Of a stretch of DNA of 64,000 nt, positions 12,420-24,330 are shown in pieces; the first letter of the stretch is position 1; each line of letters opens with the position of its first letter. Position numbers and translations under genes: made by a program. The notes beneath the pieces are model-generated. The model saw only the letters and a list, made by a program, of their open reading frames with translations, made no database searches and was not told where the DNA came from. Origin of the DNA: Monarcha castaneiventris obscurior (Eukaryota; Chordata; Aves; Passeriformes; Monarchidae); assembly GCA_026261815.1 (NCBI GenBank), contig JAMPIT010000848.1:4588001-4652000 (forward strand), written 5' to 3'.

Positions 12420-12780
12420 CAGGGCCACAAAAAGAATCTAAATTTTTGATTTTCAACTCCAATGCCTTAATCATAAAATCATCTTTTCCCTGAATTCTTT
12501 TCTGTCTGTGGTAATTATAGTTTCGGCTGGGTTTATGCCCTTTATAAAAACCTGTCTTTCACACATCTTGTGAGACTGAAGAAAAGGAGAAAAGAAGATA
12601 AAACAATCATAATTTTCCAAGTGTGTAATTCTGGATTTCAGCAGAGGCCTAAAACAAGTAAGGTAATTATTCCACTCAGTTCAGCACCATTTGGAGAATT
12701 AGGCTATTTCGTGAATTGTAGTTTTAGAATAAGACACATGGACTGGAAAAAGTTCAATGAGCAACATGTAAAATGAAACA
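12420..12780. promoter_or_regulatory. Candidate conserved non-coding element
   Basis: The segment is AT-rich, repeat-free and stop-dense. Its sites include ggtaattatag, tcataattttcc and ggtaattattcc, plus a TTTATAAAAA run near 12540. The pattern suits a developmental enhancer. No alignment is available, so this rests on composition and motif density only. Confidence 0.2.
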
Positions 12781-15700
12781 AATGCTTGCAAAAATCAGCT
12801 GAAAGAAAAAGAGCTGGCTGCAAGTGAAGGTGGTTGGAGTAAGATGGGAAAGGTCAATGATATTGAGGGAAGGCTAAAAAAAAAAAAGCAAATAAAAAGA
12901 AAGATTTTATTATTTCCTTTAGTTTATGGGGGAAATGCCAGAGCATATTTTCAGGGCCAAATTAATTCTTGATGCAAACTAAAGATAAAAGGACTTTCCC
13001 TAAGGATGAATTTGGCCCATGGGTAATTACAGGAGGTCAGTCAGGGGAAGCTGCCAGGGAGAGGTGGAGCCAGCTAGTTAAAGGCTAGGCTAGACCATGC
13101 AAGCACATTTGTTAGTGATGGTTAATTAACTTGTTCCTGGCAATCAGCCATTGGGGCAGGAGGTGGGCTTGATTTGCAAGTCCTGATTGCCAAGAAAGTC
13201 ACCCATAATTGCCTGTGATCTTGAGGTTTTCTAGTTTTCACCTTGGTCTCCTATAAATGGTGTTTGTGGGGCTTTATTTTGTTTGTTTTTTAGTTCTCTC
13301 TCCACAGGTTCTTTGCTTCATATGACACCATTTTCATACTCAGTGTGACTGATGCGATTGAACCTTTGCTGTGGTGTGATTTTGGGCACGCATCTTGGAG
13401 TTGCTGATCCATGATGAAGTTGTTGGGTTTGGGGCATTTTGGGGAGGATGTTTCACTTTGATGAGGGAGGGTCTGCTGTCTAAGGAGAGAGTGGAATCAA
13501 AGCTGTGAGGCAGGAGCAGCTGCACCTGCAGAAGGAGACTGAGGGAGTGGGTTTTTGCTGAAGTGGGGAGGAATAAAAGCAAGAGAATGATACTAGTATG
13601 TCATTTTTGGCAATTGATGCAGGCATAATAACTTCAATTTCAAAGCTTCTCATTTCCCTCACTTTGTGTCTTATTGAGACTCCAATCTATGTTTAATGGT
13701 GGGAATATCCCTTTTTGCTTCCTTAATTCTGTCTGCAATTGATCTACACAACCTGCTAAATCTCCACTCGGCTCTCTGAGGCATGTGGGGCTTCTCACTG
13801 CACCCTGAGAGACACAAAGTTATAACTCGAGCCTTCTCTTTGTGTGTTTGTGTTATTGTGGTTCCCTGCTTCCTTGTGGTACAAGCAGAATAACAGAAGA
13901 GTATAAAATCCTATTTTCAAATATTTATGTCGTGTTCTCAGGGGTGTTCCCAGCATGTCGGGCAGGTTTCTGCTCAAGCTTCTCAATTTCTTTTCCTTTA
14001 CATGGGATGTTCTGTGTCCAGACACAGAAAGAAAAAAGGATGTATTTTATTATTTAGAAAGGCATGTATCCAATTGATTGTTTGCATATGGAACAAGTTC
14101 TCAGAAATATTAAACTTGGGAAAAGGCCTCCTTTGGCAAACCTAGTCTGGATATTTCTACCCTTGATAAATTGTTTAGTGCCGACTTCTTTCATTTTTCT
14201 GTCTGTAATTGTACTGTAGACCTTTTCCAGAAGATTTCTTCATTATGTGACTCATCCAGCTTCCAAAGACAAAGTGCAGCTTATTCAAACTATTCTAAGT
14301 CTATTTATCCAGGCAAATATTTGGACATGTAAAACAGCAGCAAAGTGCTCCAATGTCTATCGGGGCAGGAGAGCACACAAAATCTCTGATACTGTCAGTC
14401 TGTCCCCGGTGTGTTTCATCTGGAGTTATTAATTACCAAAGAGCAGTGTAGGAGTTTGATTCACACCCATACCCGTGCACAGGCACTGAGTGAAAGCTTT
14501 GAGGTCCATTTTCTCAGCCCTGAGTCTGGTTTGCACAGGCTCACGGCTTCATCGGAGCTGCTTCCCCACCGAGGGGCCCTGAGGTTCTGCAGCTGCACGA
14601 AGATCTCTCTCCTCTGTGTCACTGGTTCAGGCTTTAAAAGCCAAGAGTTGTCATGAGCTGATGGCTGCGTAATGGATTCCTCAAAAGCAGCTGGTGTCAC
14701 TGTTGAATTTCTCTTATCTGGAATAATTTGGGGTCTGGATCTTGCCCTCGGGGATTTCTCATGCAGCTGCTGATTGGTTTTGCTCCTTAGCATGACTGAA
14801 AAGCCCCAAGAGCAGGGGCTGCCCCTGAGCTGGAGCCCTCCTTGCAGCAGGACAAGCATTTTGCCAGCTGGTAACACATGGTGGGGATTTCTGCACTGGT
14901 CAAAAGATGCAATAAAATTTTGTGCAAGTTCAGTTCAATGGGGCTGACAATTTCACACTCATCATGGAAGAGATTTCAAGGGAGGCTCCTCCTGCCCCCA
15001 AATGAAACCGGCTTTTTTTTCCTGGGGACTTGTTCTCTGAACTGTTGACACAGGCTACTAGAGCTCACCTGGGGTGATGGGAGGTGTAAGTTGCCATATA
15101 TGTGGTTAGGATATTGCAAGAATTTGGCACCATTTCTTTGCTGCCAGGGCTACAGATATGACAGACTGGTGTATATACTCTTTTCTTTTACTTTTGGCTG
15201 CCTGAATTAATGCATTGCCTATTGATTCTCTAATGAAGATAGAGGCCTGAATTCATACATTGCTTTTTATTTGCATTTTTACTACAGTTAGTCTCATTTC
15301 ATCGTTGCTGAAGGCCATTAGTGAGGAGCTGGGTGACTTGTCTATGCTTCTGCTTTTTGTAGTTTTCCAAAGCTCTATACATAATAAATCAGGCACCCTT
15401 TCTTGCTTCTGCAATTAACTAATCCACAATGTAACAGGAGAAATAGAATCGATTGAATATGTCACACTTAGAGCCTTAAGAAAAAAATGCAACAAAATAA
15501 TGAAACGCTTTTGTGATGATGCCTTTGAAAATCACTGTCCTCGTTTTTACACAGATCTAGCCATGAAATTAGGATGGATAAAAGATTTTGCCACTCTGTC
15601 CCCCTCCAGTCAATCCTGACCTGTGTTTGAAATGAACTTTTGATGTGGCACGTTCAAAGTTCTGTGCAGCAGCCAGGGCTTCAGCTTTCTGCTCATCCCA

Positions 15701-17194
15701 CCTGCAGACAGCAACTCCCTCTGCTTCCCTCGAGGCAATTCCTGGTCCAGCAGCAGAACCAGCAGACACATCACCTGCCATGAGTGCTTTGAGCTGCTGG
15801 GTGTAGCTGTTCCATGTGGTTTATCCTTGATGGAGACCTCTCAGTCTTGTTGCTTCACCCTCCTTCTCTGACGAAGGAAGACTGAAGCAAAAGAAGGTTG
15901 AAGGACGTTTCTCAGCAACATCTCTGAAGCTGCTGCCTGGCACTGAGCCACGATAGGCACTCAAATCCACATTAAGCTGCGTTTTAACAAGGAAGTGTTT
16001 GAGCTCAGTCTGACCTATTTTTTGAAATAAGGATTTGAAAGTCCTCTCTTGCATAATGGGCTGTGTTGGCACAGCATCATGAAAGCAAAGTTGGATCCTG
16101 GGTTCCCTCTGTACCAGCAAAGTACTCCTGGCTCCAACTACTTCTGCTAAGCTAAACCCCATTTTCTTTAAAATATGCTTGTAATTTATATGGTTAAAAT
16201 AGTTTCCTTCTTGTGATATTTTACCCTGTGAACTTTCCTTTTATTTTTGTAGAGGAAGCCATGGGCCATTTATTGTGCAGTTCATGCTCTCAGGTGCTTC
16301 TGTTCCTTGCTGACATGAATTCCTTGTGCAGCTCAGACTCGGTGAGCTTTGGCAGTGCTGCTTTGCAAAGTTGCACTACAGAGACACTCAGCTCACGCCC
16401 TGGGGCGTGCAGAGCTCCTTGAAATCAACCCTTGCAGAAGGGAAAAGCCTGGAAAGAGTGAGGTTCACACCAGCTTCCTTATTATTTTTTTTTTTTTTCA
16501 GGAGCCATTGGTGGGTGCTGCCTGTCACTTCAGCCTCTCCAAGGGGCAAAATTATCCTCTAGGATTAGGTGCTGGAGGCAGGTCCTTCAGTGCTCCTGTG
16601 CACTGGATGGGACAAGAGATTTGATATTTCTATAAAAAGGAAAAGCAAGTTTTATGGACAAAATGCACAATTCCTGTGCAACATCTCTCTTCCTAAAGAC
16701 AAGGCACCAAAATGCTGGAATTTCCTCCAAATGGAGAAAGAGTATTGGAAGTTCCAGCTCCATGCAATTGTTTCCCAACTTCCAAGTACACCTACAAAAT
16801 ATTGCCTGCAGCACAACGTTGGAGATGATTAAAAGGTTTTGGTTTTTTTTTTTTGCAAAGATGAAAGATTTTATACCTCTCTGGTTAATGTAAAAATATT
16901 AATTGAATGAAGTGTTAATTGTCAGTAGAAGAACAAATGGAGCTTAAAATGCATGTAAAGATGTTGGAACTTACAAATGACCTGATAATGTAGGAACTAT
17001 AAAACACAAAAAATACTTAATTAAAACATACACATTTCAAAAGGAAAAGAATTTTAATTTGAAGTATTCTTCATTTTAATAGATATTTCCTCAATTTTGT
17101 TGAGCCTTCGTGCTTTTTTGTTGTTAACAGCTCACATCCTGTATTTTCCATTTATTAAGCAATGCCATTTTTGCTGTTTGTTTGCTACTTTCAG
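12781..17194. other. Unannotated, AT-rich non-coding stretch
   Basis: I see no gene and no confidently placed mobile element. An inverted CCAAT box (CCATTGG at 13148-13154) and a TATAAA (13252-13257) about 100 bases apart give 13.1-13.3 kb a promoter-like or LTR-U3-like look, but no LTR ends were found. The 15.18-15.56 kb segment is AT-rich and repeat-free. T14 (16485-16498) and T12 (16843-16854) tracts are present. Confidence 0.5.
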
Positions 17195-17348
17195 AACCTT
17201 CTTTGTAGGCTCAGGTGAAGAGCAGCTTCTCCTGAAGGTGCCTGTAGAATCTGGGAGCTGTTCCACACCTCTGAACGTGATGAATGTTGCAGTAAGGACT
17301 CAACAGGTCAACCCCAATGTAGGCAACAACTACTCGGGGAAAGTGAAG
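17195..17348 (+). other. Exon-like stretch, unidentified
   Basis: A pyrimidine-leaning tract ending TACTTTCAG precedes 17195, and AAG|GTGAGT follows at 17349, a near-ideal donor. One frame is open across the whole interval (about 51 codons, ending in phase 0), while the other two hit stops early. Competing AG acceptors occur at 17208 and 17214. The predicted peptide does not resemble a family I recognise. It could be a coding exon of a gene whose other exons lie outside the window, a lncRNA exon or coincidence. No matching neighbouring exon in compatible phase was found nearby. Confidence 0.25.
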
Positions 17349-18225
17349 GTGAGTTTTGCCCGGTGTGACAATGAAAACTGAGCAATTACTTCAGCATTTA
17401 ACACTAAGGGGGTTAGGACAGGGGTCACACCAGCTTTTTCCTCTGGGTTAATCCCTGCAGCACTCTGTGGCAGGTCCTTGGTGTACCCAGTGCCTTGACA
17501 TCTGCCCTGGCACTGCTGGCCCTGCAGATGTAAATCAGGAGCAGAGCTGCCCTCTCTGATCTCCGATGAGGAAAGTGTTTATTTTTACTGGTAAGAGCAA
17601 GCTCTGTCTTCAGCTGTCACCGCCTGGGTCGGGAAGGCAGAAGGCTCTGTTTCCTTGGGAGCTGCCTTGCCTCCTGCTGGGAATTAGCCAGGCATTAGTC
17701 ATGGCTTTGCTGGGACCCCTCTTTGCCCTTTCCAAATAAATGGCTCTGGAAGAGGAGGGCAGGGCTGCGAGTCTTGGAAGGGATGAGGCGCCTTCCAGCC
17801 AAGCTCTGCTTGGGATGAGTGATTTGCAGAGCTGGAAGGAAGCTCTGGGGAACCCATCTCCCATGGCTAAGTAGGACATCAGTTGATCTCATTTCCCCCT
17901 GGGGCTGCTGGGCGATGGTGGGGATGAGGCTTGGTCCCTGGGCACTGAGGCAGCCTGTGGAGGCCGTGCCAGAGGGGAGTGCAGGCACATTCTCGTGCGG
18001 GGCAGAGGCAGATTGTGCTCCCCATCCCATCTCATCCATCTGTTAGGAAGCATTCATCAAACCCACGTTTGCCAGGCAGAGGTGGGATGCTCATTCTGAG
18101 ACAAATGCCAGAAATCCTGCCCAAGCAGGAGAGGGAAAGGCCCTGTTCCTTGTCCTGGAGCCAGTGGAGAAGGTCAAGAGGCTGGAGGCACTTCCACGTG
18201 AGAGCAGTGCTGCTGGCAGGACGGG
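17349..18225. other. Unannotated non-coding stretch
   Basis: No repeat, RNA gene or credible coding sequence is seen between the exon-like stretch and the plus-strand LTR. Confidence 0.55.
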
Positions 18226-18376
18226 TGTCCTGGGTTGCAGTATATACTATTCCCATCTTCATGAGCTGCTGAGACCAGGTGTGGTGGTGTTTGCTGCCTC
18301 CTCCCTCCCAATTATCTTTTGTCAATGAGCCCATTAACGCTTTGTCCATGACTCATAGATAACTTGCTGCTGGACT

Positions 18377-18580
18377 ATCTTCTGTTCATGGTCCCATCAG
18401 TGCCCTGCCTCATGATCCCAATGTAAGATGCTCTGCCCAGGGGGAAGGAGCCAAGCTTTCCCACCTGGATAAATTATCTTCTGTTAATAGCCCCATCAGT
18501 GCCCCACCTCAGCAACTCACCATCCCATTGTGAGATGCTCTGCCCAGGGGAAGGAGCCAAGCTTTCCCACCTGGATAAAT
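18377..18580 (+). repeat. Tandem ~100-bp modules inside the LTR U3
   Basis: Copy one (18377-18475) and copy two (18476-18580) share the order atcttctgtt...cccatcagtgcc...gatgctctgcccagggg...aaggagccaagctttcccac...ctggataaat. A more diverged relative of the first half begins near 18312. Duplicated U3 modules are common in retroviral LTRs, where they often carry enhancer sites. Here they are simply visible direct repeats. Confidence 0.85.
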
Positions 18581-18866
18581 CTGGGTTTTTGGAACAGCCA
18601 GCCAGCCGCTTCCACTGGTTCCTCCCAGTGGAGCAGTTCTCTTTTCCACTAAAGTCCCAGCAGAGCAGCTTTCTTCTCTACCTTGATTCCCAGAAGATAA
18701 CTACACCCTTCTACAGGATTACTGCTTCCACAGAGCCACAACTACTCTGAGTTGAGAGAGTTGCAACCACCATTGAATAGGACTGCTACCACCACCCTGC
18801 CAGGCAGGGTGCCAGGTTGTACCCTGACTCTGTCAGGTTAAACCAGTGTTTTCTGTATTATTGCTT

Positions 18867-18878
18867 TATATATATATA
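18867..18878. repeat. (TA)6 microsatellite
   Basis: Six TA dinucleotides lie within the 3' part of the plus-strand LTR. Confidence 0.85.
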
Positions 18879-19036
18879 TTAGTAAAAGAACTGTTATTCC
18901 TATCTCTTATATCTGTGCCTGAAAGCCCCTCAATTTCAAATTTATAATAATTCTTCGGGGGAGGGGGGTTGTATTTCCCATTCCAGAGGGGGCTTCTGCC
19001 TCCCTTTGATAGACATCTGTCTTTTAAACTAAGACA

Positions 19037-19961
19037 ATGGGGCACCTTAGCTGATCTCTTACCACCATGATGGCACTGAGGAGGAATGATGGACAGTAGG
19101 AACCCAATCATTCGTGACACATCCTTCTGTGCCAGGCTGGATGCTTTACTAATGACAGAGCTCACAGGAATCTCTGGGAACCTGTGGGAATGCTTTGCTG
19201 CTCCCTTAGGACTGGATTCCACCCTGTGGTTCTTCAGTCACTTTTCTGTTTGTCACTGGCTTTTTCACCTGTTTTCACTGATTTTTCCATGCACTATTTT
19301 CACTTGTAATAGGAGATATTTGCTGCTGTCAGGCTCAGAGCAGCCAGGGACTCCTCTGAGGAACTCTGCCCATTGCAGAGATGGAAAGTGCTGACCTACT
19401 CAAATAATGGAAATTCTCAAGATATTTTTCCCCTGCCCTTTCTACACCAGATTCCCAACAAATTCCCTGGGTTCCTGGGTTAGTCACCAGGAGCTGGCTG
19501 ATGTTTGGGTTTTATTCTTGTGCTTTTGAAAACTGCATTGGAACAGACCCTACAAAAGCAATGCTCCATTTCTTTCTGAGAGTAATAGAGGATCCAGTGC
19601 CAAGCTCAGACCCAGGGGTGGGCTGAGCTCTGCTTAAGGAGTGGGGATGAGGCACTGCCAGTCCCTCTCGCACTTGCCCCTGCACCTCTGGACAAGGGAG
19701 GAACCATCTTGAAAAGGAACAACACAAAAGCATCTTCCCAGTGATCTGCCATTAACCTCTGTGTAGCTCAAAGCAATATTGCCCAAGAACAAAAATCAGC
19801 AGACACTTTTCCAAAGGCAGTCACAAACTGTTCTTTATCTGCTCAGATCTTTGCTGCCTGGTGCTGTCTGAGTCATTCTTCTCGCTAAAGTCTGAGGATG
19901 ATTTCCCTTCTCCTACTGTGAAAAGTTTACACTTACAAGACTCATGCATGAAGGACCAAAA
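19037..19961. other. Unannotated non-coding stretch
   Basis: No gene or repeat is recognised between the two LTRs. They differ in orientation and terminal sequence, so this stretch is not a proviral interior. Confidence 0.55.
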
Positions 19962-20433
19962 TGATGCCTTTCCTGGTCTTAAAAATCAAGAGGTGAACAC
20001 AGTTAGAAGGGAAAAAAGGGTTTTACCTTGGTATTTATTGTAAGGATCCTTAGGTGCACCACGAACAGGTCGAACACACCTCTGTGCACCCCCCATCCCC
20101 ACTGCAAAGTTTCTTCTTTTAGATCTGGTCTTCCATTCTAGGTCTTACTAATTAGCATATCTATCAAATATTCCCCAATGAGAGGCTCAAATGAGCCCCC
20201 CCTCCCAAGGAACCTTCCCCTGGATGGTTCTAGCTTAGTTTACAAAATGTGTTCTGGAGAGGACCTTGGGCTCTGGGCACCCTGGCACCCGAACTACGAG
20301 GCCTCTAAAATGTTTAGTCTCTTAGCTTAACAAACAAGTCCAAGAATGTAGGCAAAAAAGCACCAAGAATACAGAAGTTGCAAAAAGGTATAACAGGGGT
20401 ATAAAAGAAAAGACAAAATTCATCATGGCATCA
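19962..20433 (-). mobile_element. Solo LTR, TGATGCC family, copy 1
   Basis: Ends are TGATGCC on the left and GGCATCA on the right, a perfect 7-base inverted repeat. On the minus strand an AATAAA occurs at 20034-20039, about 75 bases from the 3' end, so the LTR is transcribed leftward. Both flanks read AAAA, compatible with a 4-bp duplication but low in information. Long blocks match the copy at 27602-28061, including cttactaattagcatatcta and ccccaatgagaggctc. The 4-bp duplication of copy 3 suggests a class I (ERV1-like) source. No interior genes adjoin it. Confidence 0.85.
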
Positions 20434-21877
20434 AAAAGACATTTGGTTTGGCTGCACAGTGAAAGAGTTTGGTGTCTTCAGTGCTTTGTTACTTTATGCT
20501 GGTTGCTGCAGATCAGCTTCCTCACAGCTGCTGCTGCTAAAGTCTGTGCTGGTTCTCTGGGCACTGCCACATGCTGCAGGATGTGCAGTTTGCACCAATT
20601 GTTTCCTGTGCTGGAACAGCCCTGCATGGAAAAAAATAATTCTCCAATTCATGTTACTAAATTTGTACCGTGTGGGTGTTTGTCTGTATTTTCCTATTTT
20701 AGTGTCTTTGAAAACATCTCACAGGCCAAGAGGAAGTAGAGAAATGCAGAAGAAGTAAGGGACGCAGTGAGGAGTGGTGAGGTGCTTGGGGAACACAGTT
20801 AGAGGCACAACAAAATAAACCTGAAAGAGCAGAGGGATGGAGGAATGGGTCCCTTTTCCTGAGCCAGCTGAGGTGCATCCCTCTGCCAGCCTGGTGCGCT
20901 GGCTCTGCAGGTCACAGACCCCTCTCCTGCTCTGAAAGAGGCTTGGTTGTTACAAATATGTGCTGCTAGTGGGGGTTAAGTGTTACATTAAGACGAGGTT
21001 TGTAGAGAGAGATAAAAACTTTAATAGATAAAGAGAGATGGTCAAGGAAATAAAATTGCATTTAAAACTTTCCGTAGATCTACTTTCCATAGCATCTAGC
21101 TTGCTTTCCTTGAGAATGTTTGGTTTTCCTTACTATTTTTGTTTTTTTAATTTCAAACTTTAAAATGGTTGAAAATTTAGATTTTATTGATGGGAGAATT
21201 GTACATAAGCCTTTGCTTTCACCTGTGTTTTTAATAGAAATAAGTGTGTTGCAACTTAACTTCTTTACTGCTGGTGCTAACACATTTTTGAATTGGTTAC
21301 TCAATGCAAACCGAAAAATAATAACAATTCCATTAAAACTGAGAGTGTCCCTGAGCATGTCCTTTTGTAGAATAGACCCCTTTTCTTGGGGGAGTGAAAC
21401 TTCTCACTGGAAAACTTTTAGTCTGTCTTGATTTGATTTTTGCCTTCTCTACATTCTGGTTCTGGTTCCCCATCAAATCATTTGCCTTTGCCTGTGCCCC
21501 CTTCTTCCCCATCTGCCTCACTCTAATGGGAAATAAATCTCCAAGCTCTGTTCTGTTCCTCACCATCCCATAGTTTTCTGCTCTCGCTGAATCACCAGGA
21601 TGATACAGCTCCCTTTATAAAACCCTAAAAGTATCATTTATATTTTTTCCCGCAATCCCTTTTGACTGGTGTCAGAGACAGAGACACGAAGAAAATAAAC
21701 CTCAAGGATAAAACAGAAAATCCTGTGGCTCTGTCTGCAGGAAGGATAAGATCCTTTTCCAATACAGATGGATGATCGGGCTTCTGTCCTTTCTCCAGCC
21801 ATTTTCCTGTCTCCCTCCCAGGCCAGTCTTGGATGGGACAGAGGTTGTTTCTTCTGTGGGCAGTGGACACGGCACTC
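20434..21877. other. Unannotated non-coding stretch
   Basis: No supported gene or repeat is present. The part from 21000 to 21340 is AT-rich with many T-runs. Frames here are stop-limited and unrecognised. Confidence 0.55.
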
Positions 21878-22272
21878 CACAGTGAGGAAAGGCTGAGAGA
21901 AGTTGGATCATTCAGCCTGCAGAAGAGAAGCCTCTGGGCTGACCTTATGGTGGCTCTTTGGTACCTTTGGGGCTCCAGGAGAGCTGGGGAAGGGCTTCTG
22001 TCAAGGGCCTGCAGTGACAGGACAAGAGGAAGTAGCCTCAGACAGGAAGAGAGGAGGTTTAGATGGGATACTGGGAGGAAATTCTTCCCTTTAGGGGTGG
22101 GGAGGCCCTGGCACAGAGAAGCTGTGGCTGCCCCTGGATCCCTGGCAGTGTCCAAGGCCAGGTTGGACAGGGCTTGGAGCAAGCTGGCACAGTGGAAGGG
22201 GTCCCTGCCCATGGCAGGGGGTGGAACGAGATGCTCTTGGGATCCTTCCAAGCCAAACCACTCCGTGGTTCC
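21878..22272 (+). mobile_element. CR1 LINE 3' fragment, about 395 bp
   Basis: Forward-strand CR1 3' sequence. The visible signature blocks, in order, are gtgaggaaaggctgag, ttcagcctgcagaagag, ctgcagtgacaggacaagag, gatgggatactgggaggaaa, the 'ggaggccctggcacagagaa' block, a 'gtccaaggccaggttggaca' block and 'gtccctgcccatggcagggg'. The terminal octamer repeat is lost or mutated. It is 5'-truncated and carries only the non-coding tail. A 205-codon minus-strand frame at 21634-22251 is largely the antisense of this element. Confidence 0.92.
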
Positions 22273-24099
22273 CTGAACCAGACCCAGTTTCAGTGCCCAG
22301 CACAGCCTTGGGCAGTCAGGGCACTGTGAGCACCTAAAGGCTGGTGAGGGCTCCTTTCTCTAAGGAAAAGCACCACAACTTCTGGAGTTACTGCTCAGCA
22401 GCACCAACTCCCACAGCTTTGCAGTGGATCTGGGTCATTTTCACCTGCCCCGAGCATTTCACCTGCTCCCAGAGGCACCAAGCCTCACTGGCAGTGTGGG
22501 GAACGAAATGCAAAGGAAAAGGGGAAAAATCTTTAGATTCCTGTCAGGTATATGGAAAATTGGGTTTCCTCCTGCTCTCTCCTGCCTCCTGGAGAACACA
22601 CTGTACGTGGAAGGTGACCCTTTGTCTCCTTCCTGCCCGGCCGAGCTGGGAGCGACTGGGCTGACACATGTGATGACAGATAGATGCCAGCGTGAGCAAA
22701 TTGGCCTTGAACCTGCTCCAGAGAAAATTGTTGTGAGGCGTGCTCAGGCTGGGCTGCATTAGGGAGGGCACAGAGCAGAGGCAAATGTTTGTGTCATTTG
22801 CAAACGCCACGGCGAGGGGACAGAGGAACAGATGAGCATTTTGAACTCTAAAGGTTAATGCAGAGAACATGAAGGAGTGTTCTGTGCTTGACTTTTGAAG
22901 ACTACTCTCATTTTGGGAGGAGTTTGGATGAAATCAGATTAATCGCTACTACCTGTTTGGTGGTTTTTTTTCTTTTATCTTCTCTTTTACCTTTAGTTTA
23001 TTTTATTTTAAAGTTGATTTCTTGCTTGCTATTTTTTTCCCCTCAGGAAGTTCCTGAATTCTTGACATTCACCAAAATTTTAGTTAGTGTATATGCTGAG
23101 CCTTCATGGTATGAGTGGAAATTAGGGAGGATGGATATGGCAGCATCTTAAAGCTGTAGAAAATATTTATGAGAATAGAACCCCAATCACAAATCCCAGA
23201 TTAAAAAAAAAAAAATAAAAAGAAATTTAAATGCGAGAACTTTGAAAGCATATCCTTCCTGTCTAAATAGCACCTTCAGGTTGATCTCCAGGAAAAGGTC
23301 ACAGTAACTCATTAACTCATCACAGTTTAATGAAGAACTGTGTGCTCTGGCCCCATCCATCACTGCCACTCCTCTCTGAACAGACTCCCTGACTCCCTGA
23401 AGATACACAACCCCGAACCCTGCTGAGCTCTGCTCTCAGGCCAGTAGGAATTTCCTTCCTTCCCAGCACCTTATTTTATGACATGAAGAAGATTTTGGAA
23501 TTAAAATATATTAAATACCAGATTAATGGCCTCTCTCCCAGCCACAGCACCACCTTTCTTCTGCCTCCTGTGACCTCAGACAGACCCTCAGGGCACAGAT
23601 GCCAGCCCTGCCCCTGGGGTGGGGGCAGAATACTGCAAACACACGACTCCTCTGTGACAAGTTTGGCCAACAAGGTGATTGCATGCCAGCCCTGCAGGTT
23701 CCATTAGTCTGTGTCTGCCCACGGCAGCTGATCCTGCCTCTCTCCCTGGAAGTGGCTGCATGCCAGCACCATCCATCTCTTGCTGTCCTCGGGGCTGCAG
23801 AGTCCAGGTTTTTAATGGACACAGCCCGAGCAGGTTCAGTAGGTGCCTGGTGGAAGGGGCAAAGCTGTGCCTCTGAACATCCTGAAGGATGGATGAGCAT
23901 CAGGCAGCCTCACAAATTATTGTCTTCCTAAGGTCAGAGGATGTAAGGGCGAGGTATTGCCACGACAGATTGAGTGAAATCATTACTGTGCTCTGTGTTT
24001 AATCCCAAAATACTCCTCACATCCTAAAATAAGAAGCCTGGAAGGCTCCCCACCAGCTCCATTTTGACATATTCCAGCAGAACTTTGCTGCTTGAGCCG
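22273..24099. other. Unannotated non-coding stretch
   Basis: There is no recognisable gene or mobile element. An A13 tract lies at 23203-23215 and T-rich DNA at 22955-23045. Confidence 0.55.
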
Positions 24100-24330
24100 A
24101 GGGGTGATGTATGGTAATTTTGTCAACATTTTGCTAGCGAACTTCTACCCTATGTTTATAATGTTTTTTGTCTGATTGTGCACATGGTTGAAGAGTTAAT
24201 TTACTCTGTCATGAGTTGCTTGCCTGTTAGCCCTTGCTGACCTTCCCTTCCTGTTTTGTCTTTTATGGCAAGGGGATTCGTTTTCTAACATGCAGCATCT
24301 CTCATTCATTTGGGTTTCTGCTTCCAGACA
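24100..24330. promoter_or_regulatory. Candidate conserved non-coding element
   Basis: The block is repeat-free and AT-rich, with sites such as tatgtttataatg, tggtaattttg and agttaattta and a caca/tgtg-flanked E-box-like site (cacatgg). It looks like enhancer sequence by composition only. Confidence 0.2.

Larger units (their letters stand above)
18226..19036 (+). mobile_element. Solo ERVL-type LTR, 811 bp, plus strand
   Basis: The element starts TGTCCTGGGTT and ends AAACTAAGACA, imperfect inverted termini with TG...CA ends. Flanks 18221-18225 (acggg) and 19037-19041 (atggg) match at four of five bases. The one difference is a C to T change inside a CpG, which fits methylation decay of a 5-bp target duplication. 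ERVL-like elements characteristically make 5-bp duplications. The U3 part carries a degenerate repeated module (about 18312-18580). No primer-binding site or coding interior follows, so it is probably a solo LTR left by recombination. Confidence 0.85.

Noticed and set aside
16250..16341. Possible exon (tttttgtag ... tcg|gtgagc)
   Set aside because: Weak acceptor, short, and its phase does not join the 17195 candidate.
21634..22251. 205-codon minus-strand frame
   Set aside because: Most of it is antisense to the CR1 fragment at 21878-22272.
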